Positions 1 to 7,834 of a stretch of DNA of 64,000 nt are shown in pieces (position 1 is the first letter of the stretch; every line of letters begins with the position of its first letter). The DNA lies in the NCBI GenBank assembly GCA_016714815.1, contig JADKBZ010000005.1, positions 124,001-188,000 on the forward strand, in the 5' to 3' direction. The position numbers were made by a program, and so were the translations under genes. Below the pieces are notes generated by a model. The model was not told where the DNA came from and ran no database searches. It was given only the letters and a program-made list of their open reading frames with translations. This DNA is from Holophagales bacterium. Lineage in GTDB: Bacteria; Acidobacteriota; Thermoanaerobaculia; UBA5066.

Positions 1-1
1 T

Positions 2-703
2 GCGGCGACGTCCGCGACGTCCGCGGCGGCCCCGTTCGAGGCCGCCCGCCCATCGGCGCCGCCGGCCGGAATCGCGCTCCGCCCGCGCAACGGAGATCTC
101 TTCGTCTCCACCGGGAGCCAGGTGATCGAAGTCCACCGGCCCGGCGTCGCGCGCCCCGCAACTCTCGACGCGGGGCGGCCCGTGACGGCTCTGAGGATCG
201 ACTCGAAGAACGTCCTCCGCGCCGCGTCCGGAAACGCCGTCCTCGCTTTCGACGAAGCCCGGCCCGGCCCGGCGAGGACCGTCGGGCCGGGAGGATCCCG
301 GATCCTCTCGTTCGACGCCGACGGGCGCGGCGTGATCCACGCCGTCGTCGCCGTGGGAGGGGCGCGCCGCGTCTTCTTCGCGGGAGAGGAGGGCCCGCTC
401 CCCTTCCCGGCGAAAAGGGGCGCGGGAAGCGACGCCGTCGACGCCCCTTCCGCCTGCCGTTTCGACGGAGAGGGGCTCCTCTGGATCGGGGCGGAGTCCC
501 GCACCCCCGAAGGGACGGTCCTGGCGCGATTCCTTCCGGACGGCACACCGCTCGCGGCTCTCTCGCGTGAAGCGCTCGCGCTCCTCCTCGGGAAGGAGGA
601 GGGGGCGGGCGTACCCCCGATCGTCGACCTCGCGCGAGGCCCCGAAGGGCGTCTCTACGTCCTTCTCGAAGACGGCTCCGTCTTCGTGGTCCGCGCCTTC
701 TGA
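2..703 (+). CDS. C-terminal part of a beta-propeller-like protein (5' end outside window)
   Basis: The frame is open from base 2 to the TGA at 701-703, so the gene begins upstream of the window. The visible 233 residues start Ala/Pro-rich and then show repeated short beta units such as GDLFVSTGSQVIEV, GLLWIGAE and GRLYVLLEDGSVFVV. These look like NHL or WD-type propeller blades. An internal GTG at 122 would give 193 residues, but similar propeller-like sequence lies before it (GIALRPRNGDLFVS), so I do not favour it. No catalytic motif is visible. It reads toward the DUF6916-like/collar cluster, but whether it belongs to that module is unknown. Function not recognised. Confidence 0.6.
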   Translation, partial: AATSATSAAAPFEAARPSAPPAGIALRPRNGDLFVSTGSQVIEVHRPGVARPATLDAGRPVTALRIDSKNVLRAASGNAVLAFDEARPGPARTVGPGGSRILSFDADGRGVIHAVVAVGGARRVFFAGEEGPLPFPAKRGAGSDAVDAPSACRFDGEGLLWIGAESRTPEGTVLARFLPDGTPLAALSREALALLLGKEEGAGVPPIVDLARGPEGRLYVLLEDGSVFVVRAF

Positions 704-728
704 GGCGCGGCCGGCCGCGCCCGCGGGA

Positions 729-1133
729 TCAGCGGGAGGCCGTCAGGAGGCAGAAATCGGCGCGGTAGAGCGCGCCACGCTTCCCGCCGCTCCCGGTCGG
801 GACGAGGAAGACGTCGTAGCTGACGCCCCCCTTGGCGGGAGCGAGGGTCCACGTTCCCGTGGTCAGGGAGTATTTCCCGTCGGCCCGGAAGTAGAGGGTG
901 TACTGCTCCGTCGTGGCGTTCGACCCGGCGTCGACCACGCGATCGAGGACGAGGGAGACGGCGACGCCTTTCGCGCCCTGCGCGTAGAACGTCTGACCGA
1001 CAGCGGACCGCAGTCCGGCCGCCCCCTTGCTCGAGCCGGCCAGCTCCGCCGCGAGCGCCCCGGCCGGGAAGAAGGTCAGGCCCGCCAGGCCCATCGCGGT
1101 GCCCGAAACAAAAGATTTCCTCGTCAGTTCCAT
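729..1133 (-). CDS. DUF6916-like protein with N-terminal export signal
   Basis: 134 residues. The start has a positively charged TRK followed by a hydrophobic stretch (GTAMGLAGLTFFPAGALAA), which looks like a signal peptide, loosely Tat-like. The mature part reads VGQTFYAQG, VSLVLDRVVDAG, TEQYTLYFRADG, YDVFLVPTGSGGK and LYRADF. This matches block by block the protein encoded at 1254-1562 (VGTAFRI, LELTLEDVEPHG, TEPFSLVFLGP, QEVFLVPLGPKEG, YEAVF), so the two are paralogues seen directly in the sequence. I recall this fold as DUF6916, a family often found beside collar-domain proteins. It is divergent from its paralogue. Role unknown; surface or secretion-linked by context. Confidence 0.75.
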   Translation of the reverse strand: MELTRKSFVSGTAMGLAGLTFFPAGALAAELAGSSKGAAGLRSAVGQTFYAQGAKGVAVSLVLDRVVDAGSNATTEQYTLYFRADGKYSLTTGTWTLAPAKGGVSYDVFLVPTGSGGKRGALYRADFCLLTASR

Positions 1134-1253
1134 GTCACTCCTCCCCCGTCGCGGGCCTCACTCCAAGTCTATGCCGTTTACCGACGCTTCGCCGGAGCCC
1201 GCCCTTGTCGAAGGCCCCGGACGCAGGCATCCTCCCCGCTCGCGGAGGCCCCC

Positions 1254-1562
1254 TTGACCGAGACGCCCACCCCGACCACCTTCACGCCCCACGTCGGAAC
1301 GGCGTTCCGCATCTCTTTCCCCGACGGCTCCCTCGAGCTGACGCTCGAGGACGTCGAACCGCACGGGATCCGGGAGCCGAGGCCCGGCGTCCCCGGTCTT
1401 CGCACCGAGCCGTTCTCGCTCGTCTTTCTCGGCCCTCTCCGGCCCGTCCTGCCCCAGCGTATCTGGGAGCTGGCGCATCCCGTCCTCGGGACGCAGGAAG
1501 TCTTCCTCGTGCCGCTCGGGCCGAAAGAGGGCCGGATGCGTTACGAGGCGGTCTTCAACTGA
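1254..1562 (+). CDS. DUF6916-like small protein
   Basis: 102 residues from a TTG start at 1254. The TTG is chosen because GGAGG lies at 1244-1248, 5 nt upstream, and because the frame upstream of it is low-complexity sequence without domain character. The product has no signal peptide. It carries the blocks FTPHVGTAFRI, LELTLEDVEPHG, FSLVFLGPLRPVLPQ, LGTQEVFLVPLGP and YEAVFN, shared with the protein at 729-1133. Its stop overlaps the convergent GNAT gene by 8 bp. The family assignment (DUF6916) is from memory; the paralogy is visible in the sequence. Confidence 0.75.
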   Translation: MTETPTPTTFTPHVGTAFRISFPDGSLELTLEDVEPHGIREPRPGVPGLRTEPFSLVFLGPLRPVLPQRIWELAHPVLGTQEVFLVPLGPKEGRMRYEAVFN

Positions 1563-2034
1563 CCGCATCGGCGCCCCACGACAGGAAGAGGTAGACCCCC
1601 TTGTCCTCGACGAGGCGGAAGCCGAGCCGCTCGTAGAGCGCGAGGGCGGGGTTCATCCGCTCCACGTGGATCGTCACGGACTTCCCCGCCGCCGCCGCGC
1701 GCGCCTGGACCTCGCGCAGCAGCGTCGTCCCGGCTCCGGAGCGCCGCGCCTCGGGCAGAAGCGCCACGTCGACGACCCGGATCTCCGCCGGGCCTTCCCA
1801 GAGGTAGAGCCGCCCGGCGTCGCGCCCGCCGACGACGACCACCTCGAACGTCGCCCCGGAGTAGTTCGACCGCCACCAGGCGTCCTGCGCGTCGAACTGC
1901 TGGCGCAGGAACGCCTCCTTCGCCTCGGGAGGCCAGGGAACGGGGGCGAGCTCCTCGTCGCGGGTGGAAGCGTAGACGCGGAAGAGGAGGTCGCGGTCGG
2001 CGGGCGTCGCGGGGCGCAGGGTCACCGCCCTCAC
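1555..2034 (-). CDS. GNAT-family N-acetyltransferase
   Basis: 159 residues from a GTG at 2034 with GGGAG 8 nt upstream; a second in-frame GTG at 2025 would lose three residues. GNAT features in order: VTLRPATPADRDLLFRVYAS at the N-terminus (beta1-alpha1), VVDVALLPEARRSGAGTTLL (motif A, acetyl-CoA pyrophosphate loop of the R/Q-x-x-G-x-G/A type) and NPALALYERLGFRLVEDKG (motif B). The family transfers acetyl from acetyl-CoA to an amine; the substrate cannot be read here. It lies immediately downstream of three collar-domain genes on the same strand, so it may modify one of them. That is inference from position. Confidence 0.85.
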   Translation of the reverse strand: MRAVTLRPATPADRDLLFRVYASTRDEELAPVPWPPEAKEAFLRQQFDAQDAWWRSNYSGATFEVVVVGGRDAGRLYLWEGPAEIRVVDVALLPEARRSGAGTTLLREVQARAAAAGKSVTIHVERMNPALALYERLGFRLVEDKGVYLFLSWGADAVS

Positions 2035-2102
2035 GCCAGCCGCTCCCGTCGCCGTCCCCGGCTCCCCCGCCGTCGCCCCCGTCTCCACGTCTCGATCCCG
2101 CC

Positions 2103-2630
2103 TCAGGTCCGCGGCGGGAAGACGCCTTGCAGCGCGATGTTGAAGTAGAAGGTCAGGTAGGGCTGCAGGTTGTTGTGCGGCTGGTCGCCGCCGGCAGGGG
2201 TGAGGGCGTTCGGGCTCATGTTCACGACATTGGCGTTCGTGACCGACTGGTAGAGCGTCCCCCCCACCGAGTTCGCGAGCGTGATCCCCGAGGTCAGGGT
2301 GCCCTGTGTGCCATCCTCCACGGACGCCATGAGGAAATGGGAGTGAGCCGGTATCTCCGACTCGAGCAGGCTCACCGTCTCCGTCCCTCCCGTCTCGCCC
2401 AGGTCGTGCAGCGAGAGCCCCGGTCCTTGCCCGGGGTGCATCGGGGCCCTCCCCTGTAGGTCGGGGAGGGCGAAGTTCGACTTCCCGTTCCCCCCGTACG
2501 TGGTCCCGAGGAGCGAGAAGAGCGCGGTGTTCTGGGAAAGGGGGAGCAGCTGGCCGTCGCACCATGCCCAGCCCCTCGGGGCGAAGTTGAACGGGAAGAT
2601 TCGGATCTCGGCGACGAAGGGGTCTGCCAT
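2103..2630 (-). CDS. Phage-tail-collar domain protein (MdpB-like), paralogue 1
   Basis: 175 residues starting MADPFVAEIRIF, with GGAGGAG upstream of the ATG at 2630. The N-terminal half is a collar domain: FAPRGWAWCDGQLLPLSQNT, ALFSLLGTTYGGNGKSNFALPDLQGRAP, then GGTETVSLLESEIPAHSH. The C-terminus GGDQPHNNLQPYLTFYFNIALQGVFP is the usual ending of microcystin-dependent protein (MdpB, COG4675) relatives. These proteins resemble tail-fibre tips but commonly occur outside prophages, and nothing else phage-like is here. It is the third of three adjacent paralogues read leftward (20 bp gap before it). Role probably extracellular or surface; not established. Confidence 0.88.
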   Translation of the reverse strand: MADPFVAEIRIFPFNFAPRGWAWCDGQLLPLSQNTALFSLLGTTYGGNGKSNFALPDLQGRAPMHPGQGPGLSLHDLGETGGTETVSLLESEIPAHSHFLMASVEDGTQGTLTSGITLANSVGGTLYQSVTNANVVNMSPNALTPAGGDQPHNNLQPYLTFYFNIALQGVFPPRT

Positions 2631-2649
2631 TGCGTTCTCCTCCTCCCGC

Positions 2650-3153
2650 TCAGGTCGGCGACGGGAAGATGCCGTAGAGGCTGATGATGAAGTCGACGCA
2701 GAGGTAAGGCTGGAAGTTCGTGTGCGGCTGGCTCCCGCCGACGGACGAGATGGCCGTCGGGGCCATCTGGGCATTCGCGGTCTCCGGCGCGTAGGGGGTG
2801 ATCACGACGGAGCTCGCCGGCAGGTTGTCTTCCGGGCCCGGCTGCGCGCCGTTGGCCCCGGAACCGAGCAGCGCGTGGCTGTGCGCGGGGATCTGGCTGA
2901 CGGTGAGGGTCGTCTCCTCCACGCCCCCCGTCTCGGCGAGGATGAATCCGTTCCCCTGGTGGATCGGGATCCGGCCCCGCAGGTCCGGGAGGGCGAAGGT
3001 GCTCTCGCCGTCCCCCCCGTACGTCGTCCCGATGAGCTGAAAGAGCGTTTCGTACTCGGAGATCGGCAGGAGCTGTCCTTCGCAGAACATCCAGCCCGCG
3101 GGAGCGAAGTTCCCCGCGAACATCCGGATCTCGCCGACGTAGGGTTGTGCCAT
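2650..3153 (-). CDS. Phage-tail-collar domain protein (MdpB-like), paralogue 2
   Basis: 167 residues, MAQPYVGEIRMFAGNFAPAGW, then CEGQLLPISEYETLFQLIGT, GGDGESTFALPDLRGRIPIH, TLTVSQIPAHSH and a C-terminal GGSQPHTNFQPYLCVDFIIS. This is the same architecture as its two neighbours, with differences concentrated in the variable middle (about residues 85-140). It sits 10 bp after the gene at 3164-3679, which implies co-translation. The conserved ALPDLRGR turn and IPAHSH are hallmarks of the collar/MdpB group. No signal peptide is visible, so if it is secreted the route is unknown. Confidence 0.88.
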   Translation of the reverse strand: MAQPYVGEIRMFAGNFAPAGWMFCEGQLLPISEYETLFQLIGTTYGGDGESTFALPDLRGRIPIHQGNGFILAETGGVEETTLTVSQIPAHSHALLGSGANGAQPGPEDNLPASSVVITPYAPETANAQMAPTAISSVGGSQPHTNFQPYLCVDFIISLYGIFPSPT

Positions 3154-3163
3154 GTGCGTCTCC

Positions 3164-3679
3164 TCAGGTCGGGCTCGGGAAGATGCCCTGGAGGGCGATG
3201 CAGAAGCTGAGTGTCAGGAATGGCTGCATGTTCAGGTGCGCCTGGCTGCCTCCGGAATTCGCGACGGAGCCGGGAGTCAGCGCGACCAGGCTCTGGGCTG
3301 CGTGGGAATAGGCGTTTCCCGGGTCCTTCGCGAGCAGGTTCCCGCTGGTGACGGACCGGGGATTGACCGAGTTGCCGACGGCGCTCGAGCCGTTCAGCAC
3401 GTGCGCGTGCGTCGGCAGCTCGGCGATCGAGAGCGTGTGCGCCTGCTCGCCGCCCCGCTCGCCCAGGGTGTGTCCGGACCCGACGTGGATCGGCACGCGC
3501 CCCCTGAGATCGGGCAGGGCGAAGTTGACGCGCCCGTCTCCTCCGAAAGTCGTGCCGAGCAACGAGAACAGCGCCTGGTTCTGGTTGATCGGCAGGAGCT
3601 GGCCGTTGCACAGCGCCCATCCCTTCGGGGCGAACACGAAGCTCATGACGCGGATCTCGGACAGAAAAGGTTCAGCCAT
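3164..3679 (-). CDS. Phage-tail-collar domain protein (MdpB-like), paralogue 3
   Basis: 171 residues, first of the three leftward paralogues. It begins MAEPFLSEIRVMSFVFAPKG, with an AGGAG-type ribosome site just upstream. It continues WALCNGQLLPINQNQALF, GGDGRVNFALPDLRGRVPIH, LSIAELPTHAH and ends GGSQAHLNMQPFLTLSF. It lies 19 bp downstream of the end of the giant secreted protein (stop at 3699), on the same strand, so the giant gene and the collar genes can form one transcript. Three tandem collar genes plus a GNAT gene is an arrangement I recall from other bacterial genomes; no lysis, capsid or terminase gene accompanies it. Confidence 0.88.
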   Translation of the reverse strand: MAEPFLSEIRVMSFVFAPKGWALCNGQLLPINQNQALFSLLGTTFGGDGRVNFALPDLRGRVPIHVGSGHTLGERGGEQAHTLSIAELPTHAHVLNGSSAVGNSVNPRSVTSGNLLAKDPGNAYSHAAQSLVALTPGSVANSGGSQAHLNMQPFLTLSFCIALQGIFPSPT

Positions 3680-3698
3680 ATTTCGCTCCTCCTTCCAC

Positions 3699-4800
3699 TC
3701 AAGGCTGCGGACAGGCTCCGCCGTTATACGTCATCGTCCCCGAAGTGGAGATCGCTCCCACGACGATGCCTCCGTTCACGAGGGCCAGGTTCGCGGCGCT
3801 CGTCTGCCTCACGTTGAAAAGGTCTCCAGGGGCGCTGTTTGCGTCCAGCCGCCGCAGCCGGATGTACGTTCCGTCACCGACGTTCCCGGGAATGTTCGTC
3901 ATGACGTTCCCGGAGATGTCGACGCACGTGCGTCCGGCCGAGTCGGCGTCGGTGGCGTTGTTCTGCTGGACGACGATGGCGCGTGCGGCCGAGTTCCGGA
4001 GCGTGTTGTTCGTGATCGTCAGGTTCGTCGCCGTGCTCGAGGTCTGGCCGGCGATGCCCTGGTTCACGTTGACGAGGCTGAAGCTCGACGTCTCCTGGAC
4101 GACGTTGTTGTTCATGACGACGCGGACCGGGTTCGCCGTCGAGACGCCCTCGTTCTGGACCCGGATCCCGTAGCCGAGGCTCGAGCCCGACCCGGCGACG
4201 CCCTGCGTCCCGACGGTGTTCCCGTCGAACCGCCCGCCCGCGATTCCCGTCGCGTTCGCCGCGACGAAAAGGTTCAGGCCGTGGGAGCGGTTCCAGGTGG
4301 CCGTGTTGTTGGCCACGTTGAAGGTGAGGTCGCCCGCGAGGGCCGAGGAGACCGAGACGGCGACGTTGTTGTTCGTGAAGCCGGCACCGGTGACGTTGCA
4401 GACCACGTCGCCGCCGCCGGTGGAGCTCGTGTCGCACATGATTCCTGTGGCCGTGTTCGGCGCGCTCCCCGTGTAGCTGCCGCCCGTCACGGTGAGGGTC
4501 ATCGCCCCCCCGGCGGAGCTCTGGTTGAGGAAGCTCACGAGGTTCCCGTGGAAACCCGTCGCGCCGTTGCTCGAGATCGTGCAGTTCTCGAGGCGGAAGT
4601 CGTCCAGGTTCACGCTCGAGGTGAGGTTCGTGACCTGCACCTCGAACTCGAAGTTGTTGCTGATCGTCGTGTTGACGAACCGGGTCGGCCGCGCTCCGCC
4701 GGCCACGGTGCCCGTCAGCTCGGTGATGTTGACGCCCGACTCGTCGGCGGCCGCGTTGTCCCCGTTGCCCGTGATCGAGCAGCCGTTCAGGACGAGCCGC
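3699..4800 (-). CDS. Giant secreted surface protein, C-terminal beta-helix segment
   Basis: After a second one-base slip near 4796-4805 the beta-helix resumes in the third frame: LVLNGCSITGNGDNAAADES, then rungs such as FVNTTISNNFEFEVQ, LENCTISSNGATGFHGN, GAGFTNNNVAVSV, ITNNTLRNSAARAIVVQ and VDISGNVMTNIPGN. It ends GTMTYNGGACPQP at the TGA at 3699. No sorting signal, LPXTG or autotransporter barrel is visible at the C-terminus. It precedes the collar genes by 19 bp. The intact rung pattern on both sides of the junction shows that this is one gene with a recent or artefactual frameshift, not separate genes. Confidence 0.65.
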
Positions 4801-7800
4801 GCACGAGAGTGCCGCCGATCCCGCTCCCGAGGTTGTTCGTGACGTTCACGGACTCGAGCGAGACCGCCTCCGTGCTCGTGAGCGAGATGCCGTGCCCGGT
4901 CGCGCGCTGGATCGTTCCGCCCGTCCCGGCGCTCCCAGTCCCCTTCACCTTCAGGCCGCCCAGCGACCCCGTGCCGTTCAGCACGATTCCGTTCGCGGGA
5001 CCGCTCGCCACCGTGCCCGCGGAGATGCTCCGGAACTCGAGGTCGTTCGCGCCGATGCTCGTGTTCGCGACGTTCAGCGCCGTGCCGGTGGTCGTGGTGA
5101 GGGTGTTGACGAGTCCGCCGTTCGAGCCCGAGGCGCCGCACGGGTTCTCGTCGCAGACGACGACCGTGCCGCCTCCCGTCGCCGTGAAGGCCGTGTTTGC
5201 GCCCGTGCTCGCGACGAGCCCGCCCGAGAACGTGATGGCCGAGGTGCCGTTGGCGTTGAGGAAAACGCCGGTGCCGGTGTCCGAGATCGCGCCGGTGAAG
5301 GTGACCGTGTCCGCGGAGCGGTTGATCACCGAGACGGACCGCCCGGCCGTGTTGGTGATCGGGCCGGCGTAGCTGATCGTCGCGTTTCCGCCGTCGACGT
5401 TGAAGTCGTTACCGGAGGCGTTCAAGATGACGCTTCCCGCTCCGGCCGAGAAGACGGCGGGCGTGGAGCCGTCCGCGACGCTCACCAGGGAGACGCCGGT
5501 CAGCAGGCTGTTCGTGCTGCGAATGGAGGAGAGCTGCAGGTCGACCGTCGCGTTCGTGATGTCGACGGCCTGGCCGTTCGTCGCCTCGACGACCCCGACC
5601 CCCGCGCCGACCGTCACGCGGGTCCCGGTCCCCGCGCCGGCGTTGACCGCGCCGGTCCCCGTCATCAGAAGCCCGGAACCGTTGCTCGCGAAGACGTCGA
5701 GGTCGGTGAAGGCCAGGTCTCCGGAGACGTTCGTGAAGATGACGCCGCTCGCGCCGACGGGGTTGCCCGAGGTGCCGACCGAGGTGGCGCCCCCGAGGAC
5801 CGACTGGTATCCGGCGGCGGCGGCGTCGGCGTCGAACCTCGCCGTGTTCACCGAGATGCCGGTACCGCCCGTGTTCCCGTCGACGGTGTTGTTCGCGAAG
5901 CCGGTGATGGTGAGGGTCCCTCCCCCCGCACCGCTGATCAGGATCCCGTTCAGGGCCGAGACGACCGTGTCGTTCGAGATGTCGAGGCTCAGCGCCGTGG
6001 CGGCGCTCGTCCGGGCGTCGATGCCGTTACCCGTCGCGGTGATCGCGTTCGTCGAGACCGTCGCGGCGAAAGCCCCGGTGCTGCCGGCGTTGAGGTCGAT
6101 CCCCTCGACGCCCGCCCCGCTGACCGTGTTGTCGCTGATCGTGACGCCGACGACGTTGGTCCCCGAAGCCGTGACGTCGACCGCGTTGACGCTGCCCGTC
6201 AGGTCGAGGCCGCGGATCTCGACGTTCTGACGGTTTCCCGCCGTCGCCGGCACCGAGACGGCGTCCCCGCTGCCGTTGCTGATGCGGGGCCTGCTGCCGG
6301 CGGGGACGAGCGTCCCGAAGGGCGCCACCGTGAGGCCGATCCCCTCGCCCCAGAGCTTCTGGCCGTCCTTGAGGATGATTCCGGACGGGATCGGAGTCGT
6401 GCCGGTCGTCCCGAAGTGAACGAAGATGATGTCGCTGGCCACCGAGGCCGACTCGGCTTCCGGAAGGGTGTCGAACGGGTCGTTCGAACGGCCGAGGCCG
6501 CCGCCCGTCGCATCGTTTTTCACGTACCAGACCCGGTTCGCAAGCGTGATCGTGATCGTGCCCGTGGCCGTGGCCGGGGTCCCGGTGGCGCCGGTGTCGC
6601 TCGTTGCGGTGTAGGCGCACGTCGCGACGCCGATCGTCGCGACGGGAGTCGTGTAGACGAAGCGGCCGAGAGCGTCGATCGTGAGCGAGCCGCCGATGCC
6701 GGTGCATGCGGTCGTCTGCGCGACGACGGCCACTCCGCCGGCGGGCGTGTCGTTCCCGATCGCCGTCGTGGCGGTCTGCACGGCCGGCGTCGTCGGAGCG
6801 CCGACGTAGCCGGTGACGTAGAGCTGGGTGTTGCCGAGGCCCGAGTAGGAGTCGGCCGCCGCGACGTTCGGCCGGACGGTGAGACTGTAGGACTGCGTCG
6901 TGGAGGAGCAGCCGACGGCGCTCGTGGCCGTGACCGTGAATGCGAAGGTCCCGGTCGCGGTGGGTGTGCCGGAGAGAACGCCTCCCACGAAGGTCAGGCC
7001 GGCCGGCGGCGTCGCCGGCGCGAGGGTGTAGGTGAAGGGGCCCGTCCCGCCCGAGGCGGTGAAGGCCTGGGAGAAGCCGACGTTGAACGTGCCGGCGAAG
7101 GCCGTCGCCGCCGCCGGGAGGAGCGCCGGGAGGGGATCGATCGGAAGGACGAGGGAGTTCGTCGCGCTGCAGCCCGAGGCGTTCGTCACGACGAGCGTCA
7201 GGTTCACGCTCCCCGAGGCGCCCGCCGTGTAGGTCACCGTCTGGGCGTTCGTCGCCGACGTGATCGTCCCGCCCGTGATCGACCAGGCGTACGTCGTCGC
7301 CCCCGCAGGTCCCGACGCCGTGTTCCCGAGCGTCGAGGTGCAGACGCGCGCCGTGGCCGTCGTGATCGTCGGCGTCGCCGGGTTCGCGTTGATGGTCGCC
7401 GTGGCGTTACTGGTCGCCGAGCAGCCCGAGGCGTTCGTCACGACGAGCGTCAGGTTCACGCTCCCCGAGGCTCCCGCCGTGTACGTCACCGCCTGCGCGT
7501 TCGTCGCCGACGTGATCGTCCCGCCCGTGATCGACCAGGAGTACGTCGTCGCTCCCGCAGGACCAGAAGCCGTGTTCCCCGTGGAATCGGCGCACACGCC
7601 GCCCGGCGGAACGCCCGTGATCGTCGGCGTCGCCGGGTTCGCGTTGATCGCCGCCATCGCGCTGCTGGTCGCCGAGCAGCCGGAGCCGTTCGTCACGACG
7701 AGCGTCAGGTTCACGCTCCCCGAGGCTCCCGCCGTGTACGTCACCGCCTGCGCGTTCGTCGCCGAGGTGATCGTCCCGCCCGTGATCAACCACGCGTACG

Positions 7801-7834
7801 TCGTCGCTCCCGCAGGACCAGAAGCCGTGTTCCC
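4787..7834 (-). CDS. Giant secreted surface protein, middle segment (Ig repeats into beta-helix)
   Basis: Continuation of the product starting at 14034 after the one-base loss at 7832-7834. It begins inside an Ig-like unit (GNTASGPAGATTYAW) and finishes that repeat array. It has one more He_PIG unit (LTFVGGVLSGTPTATGTFAF) and a domain with GNDTPAGGVAVVAQ. It then changes to a right-handed parallel beta-helix: VWYVKNDATGGGLGRSNDP, followed by many short rungs (GVTISDNTVSGAGVEGIDL, GFANNTVDGNTGG). The frame stops at 4787 after NNLGSGIGGTLVRG, while the helix continues in the next frame. Beta-helix passengers are typical of bacterial adhesins and polysaccharide-binding proteins; no catalytic residues could be identified. 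Confidence 0.7.
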   Translation of the reverse strand, partial: GNTASGPAGATTYAWLITGGTITSATNAQAVTYTAGASGSVNLTLVVTNGSGCSATSSAMAAINANPATPTITGVPPGGVCADSTGNTASGPAGATTYSWSITGGTITSATNAQAVTYTAGASGSVNLTLVVTNASGCSATSNATATINANPATPTITTATARVCTSTLGNTASGPAGATTYAWSITGGTITSATNAQTVTYTAGASGSVNLTLVVTNASGCSATNSLVLPIDPLPALLPAAATAFAGTFNVGFSQAFTASGGTGPFTYTLAPATPPAGLTFVGGVLSGTPTATGTFAFTVTATSAVGCSSTTQSYSLTVRPNVAAADSYSGLGNTQLYVTGYVGAPTTPAVQTATTAIGNDTPAGGVAVVAQTTACTGIGGSLTIDALGRFVYTTPVATIGVATCAYTATSDTGATGTPATATGTITITLANRVWYVKNDATGGGLGRSNDPFDTLPEAESASVASDIIFVHFGTTGTTPIPSGIILKDGQKLWGEGIGLTVAPFGTLVPAGSRPRISNGSGDAVSVPATAGNRQNVEIRGLDLTGSVNAVDVTASGTNVVGVTISDNTVSGAGVEGIDLNAGSTGAFAATVSTNAITATGNGIDARTSAATALSLDISNDTVVSALNGILISGAGGGTLTITGFANNTVDGNTGGTGISVNTARFDADAAAAGYQSVLGGATSVGTSGNPVGASGVIFTNVSGDLAFTDLDVFASNGSGLLMTGTGAVNAGAGTGTRVTVGAGVGVVEATNGQAVDITNATVDLQLSSIRSTNSLLTGVSLVSVADGSTPAVFSAGAGSVILNASGNDFNVDGGNATISYAGPITNTAGRSVSVINRSADTVTFTGAISDTGTGVFLNANGTSAITFSGGLVASTGANTAFTATGGGTVVVCDENPCGASGSNGGLVNTLTTTTGTALNVANTSIGANDLEFRSISAGTVASGPANGIVLNGTGSLGGLKVKGTGSAGTGGTIQRATGHGISLTSTEAVSLESVNVTNNLGSGIGGTLVRGSS

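Noticed and set aside
2103..3679. Collar-domain genes as part of a prophage
   Set aside because: No integrase, terminase, capsid, portal, lysis or attachment site is seen in the window; MdpB-like proteins are common outside phages.
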